Assembly: GCF_025698545.1 (NCBI RefSeq)
Contig: NC_068577.1
Span: 558,001 to 622,000, forward strand
Length of the DNA stretch: 64,000 nucleotides
DNA from: Gossypium raimondii
Lineage: Eukaryota; Streptophyta; Magnoliopsida; Malvales; Malvaceae
Direction of reading: 5' to 3'
Shown piece after piece: positions 58,223-64,000 of this stretch (the stretch's first letter is position 1; the number at the start of each line of letters is the position of its first letter). Made by a program: the position numbers and the translations under genes. The notes beneath the pieces are model-generated. The model ran no database searches, had not been told where the DNA came from, and saw only the letters and a program-made list of their open reading frames with translations.

Positions 58223-60835
58223 TTAGCACCTACCATGGATTGCTGATTTTCTGCATTCCCAATGAGCAATATACTTGCATCCTAGTTCTGCACATTCAAG
58301 AAAAATATATTCACAAGGCTTACCACATTCAACACATTTATGGTAGTAAGGAAATTTCTTGACAAAAGTGAAAGGGTATGGATGGTCTACCTCATTGTAG
58401 GTGCTCCCGAGTTTGATGAATGGATATTTTCCAAGAATACAATCCACGTGAGCAAAAGTCTCACAAGTTTCACAATGATAAAACCAGTTCTTTGAATCCC
58501 TTTTTTCCTCACAAATGTCACTATACAAGCCCATTTTGCCCGGGGCCCAATATGGTCCAAATAAAACCAACCCAATACCCACCTAGACCTAACCCAAAAT
58601 CTAAAGCCCAATACCCAAAATACCCCAGACCCTCGGACCCCCTCCCTTGCAGAGAATAGAAGTGTTTTTTTTTTTAACAGAAGAGAAATGAAATATTTTT
58701 AAAGGATTTTGACTTATATAGGGCCCTTCAAACGACGTCGTTTAAGGGCTGGTTTTAATGGCTCAAAACGGCGTCGTTTTAGCCTTAGGATCCGCGTGTT
58801 AACCCGACCCGTAAGGAGGATCAGCGTGTTTTGTTGAAACGGGGAAATTGTGCTTTTGGCCCCTCCGTGTTTTTAATGTTTCGCAATCGGATTTTCTTAT
58901 TTTTAAAATTTACCCTTTAATTTGTTTTGATTTCAATTTGACCCTCTCTGGGACAACGTCGTTTGATAAGCAAGGGGGTATTTCCCTCTTCGGTCATCTG
59001 CCTTTCATGCGTGTTACAATTTAATCTTTTTTTATATATATCTTTAATTACGGCCCTAAAACATTGTTTGATTTTCGATTTGATCCTTAATTGGCTATTA
59101 TAATTATCCTTCCTATTAAATTGATTATTTTAATTGCATTAATGTTATTATACAGCGCTATTATTTATTAGTAACATTATTATTTTTATTTCATTTATGC
59201 ATTTTTATTTCTAAAAGTTTATATATATAGGCATACATTTCTCTAATATATTTATTTTAAAATTCTTATAAGTATGTTGTTATTTCATTTTTATATATGC
59301 TTATTTTATAATATACATATACGTACATACTTACATTTTGTATTATGATTTGCATACACATTTATATATCTATATAACATTTCTTATCTTCGTAAAACGC
59401 ATATACAAATTTATATATACCTATATTTTCCATAATATATAATACCTATACATATTCTTGATTTTTATAAATATATACATGCTACCATATATCTCTTATT
59501 ACATTTTATAGTATATATATATACGCACTTTCATACTTATATATTTCATAATTTCTATATACATACACACATATTTTAATTCATATACATATATATATAC
59601 AAATATATACATATATATATTTTATATATTCTATTTTTTTATTTTTTTATTTCTACTACAATTGTGTGTTTCACGCAATGCTTGTTTTCTATTTTATGCC
59701 CGTTTTACTCGAATAGTTTATCTGTTTATTACCTTGCATGATCAATTCGAGTTTTATTTATCTTTTATTTGCTGTTGCTCATGCTATTTGTGTTTGCATC
59801 ATCGTATATACCATTGCTTTGTCACGCATATCAACAATATAATCTATTTTCTTATTTTTTATGACATCGTGTTTTATTTTAGTCGATATGTCAAAATTTG
59901 TCTTAAAAAATAGTATTTCGTATTTTGATATTCGAAAAATCGTACCCTAACTTACGGGGTTTCGATTTTCTCGATAAGTCTAAATACGCGAATCATTTCA
60001 AACAAAGTTTTTTTTATGTTCTCGGGAATTAAAGAAAGATCGTGTTCTAACTCACGGGACATGATTTCTTTCCTAAACCCGAGATAATCAAATATTTTCT
60101 TTAAAATAAGTAAATGTTTTTTGGTATTCATTTTCGTATCGAGAATTCGAGATATTGTGTCATAACTTAAAGAACGTAATTCTCTTTCTCGATCAATGTA
60201 ACATATGCCTTTTTCTCAATTTTTTAGCATTTCAATAAAGGATCGTATTTTATCTCCTTAAAGTTTCCAATCTTCGACATTAAAACACTGATTAATCAAT
60301 TAGGTACCAATTTTGGGCGTTACTAGGATGCTAATCCTTCCTCGTACGTAACCGACTCCCGAACCTATTTTTCTGAATTTCGCAGACCAAAAGCATTGTT
60401 TTAATAAATCTAAACCATTTATTAAAAAACAACTGCTTTACGAGGTGACCCGATCACATCTCATCAAAAAAAGATTGGTGGCGACTCCCACATTCGTTTT
60501 CATTTTTTAAAATCCAAGTCGACCCTATTTTATCAAAAAAATGGTGTCAACAGTCACAACAATAATATTTTACATAATCATTAATATTTTCATAAGTGAG
60601 AGTAAGAATATAAACATCGCATTTGAGTTTAACTGTAGTTGGTAGCAGAACACACCAACCGCATAAATTAAAATTACAATCCTTACAACAAAATGCGGTA
60701 ATGATATCCCTCCCACAAGCACTACTGCTCCTCATAATCATAATAGAAAAGTAGAGGGCGTTTATGCCCTGGAATTTTTACAGCATCTTGGAGAGTTGCA
60801 CATCGAACGCACGTGTGAATTCCACATTCATTACT
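58223..60835 (-). pseudogene. DC1 domain pseudogene, copy C, split by a solo LTR
   Basis: The 3' part (58223-58521) encodes CDICEEKRDSKNWFYHCETC through HWECRKSAIHGRC. The rest (60558-60835) continues upstream in homology to copy A 53099-53375 and then ends abruptly at CATTCATTAC, where unrelated sequence begins. A 2.0-kb LTR sits between them. The upstream part also carries its own damage (for example a TAA from CACAACAATAATATTTTAC). It covers only the last quarter of the gene family's length. Confidence 0.85.
58522..60552. mobile_element. Solo LTR inside DC1 copy C, perfect GTCAC duplication
   Basis: GTCAC occurs at 58517-58521 and again at 60553-60557, joining codons that are contiguous in copies A and B. 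The element starts TATACAAGCCCATTTTGCCC (first TG changed to TA) and ends ATGGTGTCAACA. It shares the GGTACCAATTTTGGGCGT and CCGACTCCCGAACC regions with the LTR at 49223-51806. The interior is non-coding with a TA-rich zone (59200-59640). Confidence 0.85.
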
Positions 60836-61924
60836 GCATTGATCACATTCCCAATCAGATCTTCCCACGAATCTATCTACCTTTCTTTATTGGGATAATA
60901 TAGTTTTTGGCCCTTAAACTTAATAATTAAATTTTCTTTGATACTTGTATTTTTTTTACTTTGGTCTTTGAATTTGACAACTAAATTCATTTTGATCCTT
61001 AAACTCGGTACTTGAGCATTTTATGAATTTTAATTATTTATTAAATTATTATTGGTCCAACGGTTGTACTGATCGAATTGAGAATCAGTGATCTCAGTTA
61101 TTAAAACACTGAATTTGACACTCTTAAAATTAATGTGTAGTAAAATTTTATTTTGGCCCCCAAAATGAAAAAATTTATTTCAGTGCTTTTGTAAATAAAG
61201 AAATTATAAATTAATAAATAGTAAAATTTCTCTTTAGCCCTTAAAATGAAAAATAATAATTAATATATAGTAAAATTTCTCTTTAGCCCTTAAAATGAAA
61301 AAATTATGTTTAATTCCTTAAAAATCATGAAATTATAAATTAATACATAATAAACTTATTTTTATCTATGAAAAATTATAATTAATTCCGCCCTTGTTAA
61401 AAAAATTCTAGATTCACCCCTACCAAGTGAACAAAAAAAGTACAGATACCAAATTGAACTTTTAGGGTCAAAATTATATTATCCCTTCTTTATCTTTCAT
61501 TTTTATTTTCTATTTTTTACAATTTTGGCATTTAATTAAGAGAAAATTGGGGCTCATTATCATCTCTTATCTCAAGGTATTCACGGTTTAAAATTAAGAG
61601 AATTAAGAGAAGTTTTGAGAGGTTAAAGTTAAAATTATTTCATTAAAATAAATATTAAACTTTTGAAAGGATCAAAATAAAAAAATCATTTAACAAAAAA
61701 TTTAAAAAGAATTAAATTGAATTTTTAATATTTTAGAAAGACTAAAATTAAATTGTACCATTTAATCAGTCCATATTCTTCTTATAAATCAACCCTTTAT
61801 TCATTGAAATATATATTTGTTTCTTTGAAAATATTTTTATGAAATATTTTTAAAAATTTGTCAAATTAATGAAAATATTTTACATCGATTCTAAACAAAT
61901 TTTCCAGTCTAAACAATTTTTTTT
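60836..61924. other. Intergenic between DC1 copies C and B
   Basis: Dispersed repeats: 'tttttggcccttaaacttaat' at 60900-61015 (also near 36985) and the 'cccc-taaaat' repeat at 61130-61430. No gene. Confidence 0.5.
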
Positions 61925-62203
61925 ATATCTAACTATATTCTACTTATATAAATATGGAAGGTGGCACATAAGGACTAAATATTCATGGAATCTAAGGATT
62001 ATTATGATTTTAGTTAGCATGCAACAAATTTAATATATGAAAATTAAAGAAGATATAAGCAAATCATATCAATTTTATTCTCATATATTTACAATTCAAA
62101 TCTAAATACATTACATTGTTTAAACACACAATTAATAAGTAGCAACCATTAACAATAACCACACACTGTCTTGTTCTGAAATTGAAGTCGCAATTTTTAG
62201 TAT
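61925..62203. repeat. DC1 copy B 3' flank, related to copies A and C
   Basis: Shares 'tataaatatggaag', 'catataaggac', 'catggaatctaaggac' and 'aagcaaatcatat' with 52530-52700, confirming that the three DC1 copies arose by duplication including flanks. Confidence 0.7.
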
Positions 62204-64000
62204 CTACCACTGATATCTGCATTTCCAATGAGCAATATAGTTACATCTTGGTTCTGCACATTCAAGAGAAAGATCTTCACAGGGCTTATCACATTTAACA
62301 CATTTAGGATAGTAATGAATCTTCTTGACAAAAGCGAGAGGGTGTTCATGGTTTCCCTCATTGTAGGTGCTTCCGAGTTTGATGAATGAATATTCTCCAA
62401 GAACGCAATTCACGTGAACAGAAGTGTCACAAGTTTCACACTGGTAAAACCAGTACTTTGGATCCCTTTCTTTCTCACAAATGTCACAATAATGATATTT
62501 TGCATAATCATTAACCTTGTCATAAGTGAGTGCAAGAATATGTTCATCGCATTTGTGTCTAACTCTAGTTGGTCGTATAACACATAAATTGCATAAATTA
62601 AAATTGCAATCCTTGCAACGAAATGCGCAAGAGATATCCCCCCCACAACCACTACACTGCTCCTGATAATCATAATAGAGAAGAAGAGGGTGTTTATGCC
62701 CTGGAATTTTTACATCATTTTGGAGAGTTGCACATTGAACGCACCTGTGAATTCCACATTCATTACATTTATAAGAAAATCCATTAGAAAGGTACCCGCA
62801 TATATCACATTCGAACATGCAGTCTGAAGTAAGGATGAAGGATTTTGATCCAGAAAAAGGCTTTCCAGCACAACGATGATCCAAAATAAGGTCCATCTTA
62901 GGTAATTCAGCACAAGATTTATGAAGAAAGAAATCACACCGCATGCAATGGTAGAACTTAGCGGAGATCAATAACAAGCACCCATCACAACATTTATCAC
63001 CATGCTCGCTGATTTTGTCACTTAACATCAAGTAGTGCCTATGCTTGCAATGTTCTATGAGTGTGGCTTCTCCAGCATCATTCGTCTCAAGAACCTTAGT
63101 GATGGAGTTAACAGGTATATCAAGAGACTTGTCATCTTCATTTTCCTGTGATACTATGCAATACCACTCCTTTTCTTTTAATGCACAATTCACATGGAAT
63201 ATAACATTACAATCTGCACAGAAGTAACTACCGTACTCTGTATCGACAACTTCATGGCACCATATGCAATTCAAACTTTCAGAATATTCCTTGTGAATGA
63301 AATACGTGTGAAAAACACGATGGACATGGAACACGTGTTGGATAATGCTTGGCAATGAAATGCATTTTTTATGGACCATAATACTGCATGTACAACATGC
63401 ATAGGCAACATGATGTCCTTCGGTGCCACAAGCATCACAAATGAATGGAATTTGTCTCCAAAACAAGGTGAATGGGTGTTGATGACTTTTATCTTCAATA
63501 ACTGGTAATGGCGATAAACAATCAATATGAATAGCCAAATTACAAGTTGAGCAACCATACAGAAAGCCTCTTTGTTGGGTTACTTGGCATATCTTGCAAG
63601 AATGCTGTTCACTATTAAATTGCAGAAGAAGAGGATGTTTGCGATGGCACACATGACCCATTTTGGCAGGAAGCTCAGCACATTTCTTATGCAAATTAAA
63701 CCCACAATCAAGAGAGAAGTATGTATAAATTGCTAATGGTTCCCAACACGCAAAGCACTTACCCAGGTTTCCACCATCGTTCTTAGAGGAAAACGATGGA
63801 TCCTCAAGGGCCACATGCTCAAGCTCTTTCAAATTTCTTTCAGCAATATTAAATGTAAACAAAGCACATTTAATATGAAAGTTCAAGCCACAAGAGCAAT
63901 GGTAAATGAATTTCTCACATGTTTCATCACAGAAATCGCAAACGCACCTTGTGTAAGAAGATGGTGGATTCTGCAAAAGCAGGAGAGGATGGTGGCGATG
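62204..64000 (-). CDS. DC1 domain protein, copy B, 5' end beyond window
   Basis: An open frame runs from the right edge (HRHHPLLLL on the edge, so the true start lies further right) to a TAG at 62204. It aligns with copy A from about its residue 68 onwards, with the same chain of about ten DC1 units. Residues between HVHRVFHTYF and GHKHPLL are identical to copy A, whereas the last 150 residues differ often (KYWFYQCETCDTSVHVNC against KNWFYHCETCDTSAHVDC). The C-terminus ends HWKCRYQW instead of HWECRKSAIRGRC, because the end is net 8 bp shorter than in copy A and the frame shifts. Probably functional, as the change touches only the last residues. Confidence 0.88.
   Translation of the reverse strand, partial: HRHHPLLLLQNPPSSYTRCVCDFCDETCEKFIYHCSCGLNFHIKCALFTFNIAERNLKELEHVALEDPSFSSKNDGGNLGKCFACWEPLAIYTYFSLDCGFNLHKKCAELPAKMGHVCHRKHPLLLQFNSEQHSCKICQVTQQRGFLYGCSTCNLAIHIDCLSPLPVIEDKSHQHPFTLFWRQIPFICDACGTEGHHVAYACCTCSIMVHKKCISLPSIIQHVFHVHRVFHTYFIHKEYSESLNCIWCHEVVDTEYGSYFCADCNVIFHVNCALKEKEWYCIVSQENEDDKSLDIPVNSITKVLETNDAGEATLIEHCKHRHYLMLSDKISEHGDKCCDGCLLLISAKFYHCMRCDFFLHKSCAELPKMDLILDHRCAGKPFSGSKSFILTSDCMFECDICGYLSNGFSYKCNECGIHRCVQCATLQNDVKIPGHKHPLLLYYDYQEQCSGCGGDISCAFRCKDCNFNLCNLCVIRPTRVRHKCDEHILALTYDKVNDYAKYHYCDICEKERDPKYWFYQCETCDTSVHVNCVLGEYSFIKLGSTYNEGNHEHPLAFVKKIHYYPKCVKCDKPCEDLSLECAEPRCNYIAHWKCRYQW

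Overview
This is AT-rich nuclear DNA from a dicot. The orthologue set, the gypsy-type LTR with CACACGG repeats and a 3' end of the ...TACTCCGTGAC...AGGGGTGTTA type, and the MITE and SINE families together suggest a cotton-like Malvaceae genome. The species is inferred from memory of such repeats and was not tested by a search.

Layout. (1) 1-13 kb: gene-poor, with SINE-like copies, a Mutator-like element with an 11-bp target duplication, a decayed plastid rpl2 insertion and two MITEs. (2) 13.2-24.4 kb: a group II CEP peptide precursor (CEP15-like); ETG1/MCMBP in 12 coding exons giving 593 aa, with three E2F-type sites just upstream; a TRM61-type tRNA m1A58 methyltransferase whose SAM-binding motif I is broken by a net 5-bp loss; and a lone last exon of a HINT/HIT protein on the minus strand, next to a second copy of the ETG1 3' end. 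(3) 25.9-31.4 kb: an intact group III WRKY gene (WRKY54/70-like, minus strand, 305 aa) and a rearranged, broken partial copy of it. (4) 35.7-41 kb: QCR10 (59-aa complex III subunit) and an EDR4-like zinc-ribbon protein (578 aa, minus strand). (5) 46.7-64 kb: repeat-rich DNA with a tandem cluster of DC1-domain genes on the minus strand. Copy A is intact (672 aa), copy C is truncated and split by a solo LTR, and copy B runs off the right edge.

The order CEP15 - ETG1 - HINT - WRKY54/70 - QCR10 - EDR4-like matches, from memory of locus numbers, a pair of duplicated Arabidopsis segments (At2g40530-At2g40765 and At3g56400-At3g56490). The left 41 kb therefore looks like an old conserved gene block expanded by transposons.

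Functionally the genes are unrelated housekeeping genes (replication/cohesion, tRNA modification, respiration) beside signalling and defence genes (CEP peptide, WRKY70-type factor, EDR4-like, DC1 proteins). I found no new multi-gene system. The most informative signals are gene breakages and rearrangements: the TRM61 motif I frameshift, the WRKY and ETG1 partial copies, an LTR insertion dated by an empty paralogous site, and a roughly 640-bp identical tract between DC1 copies A and B.
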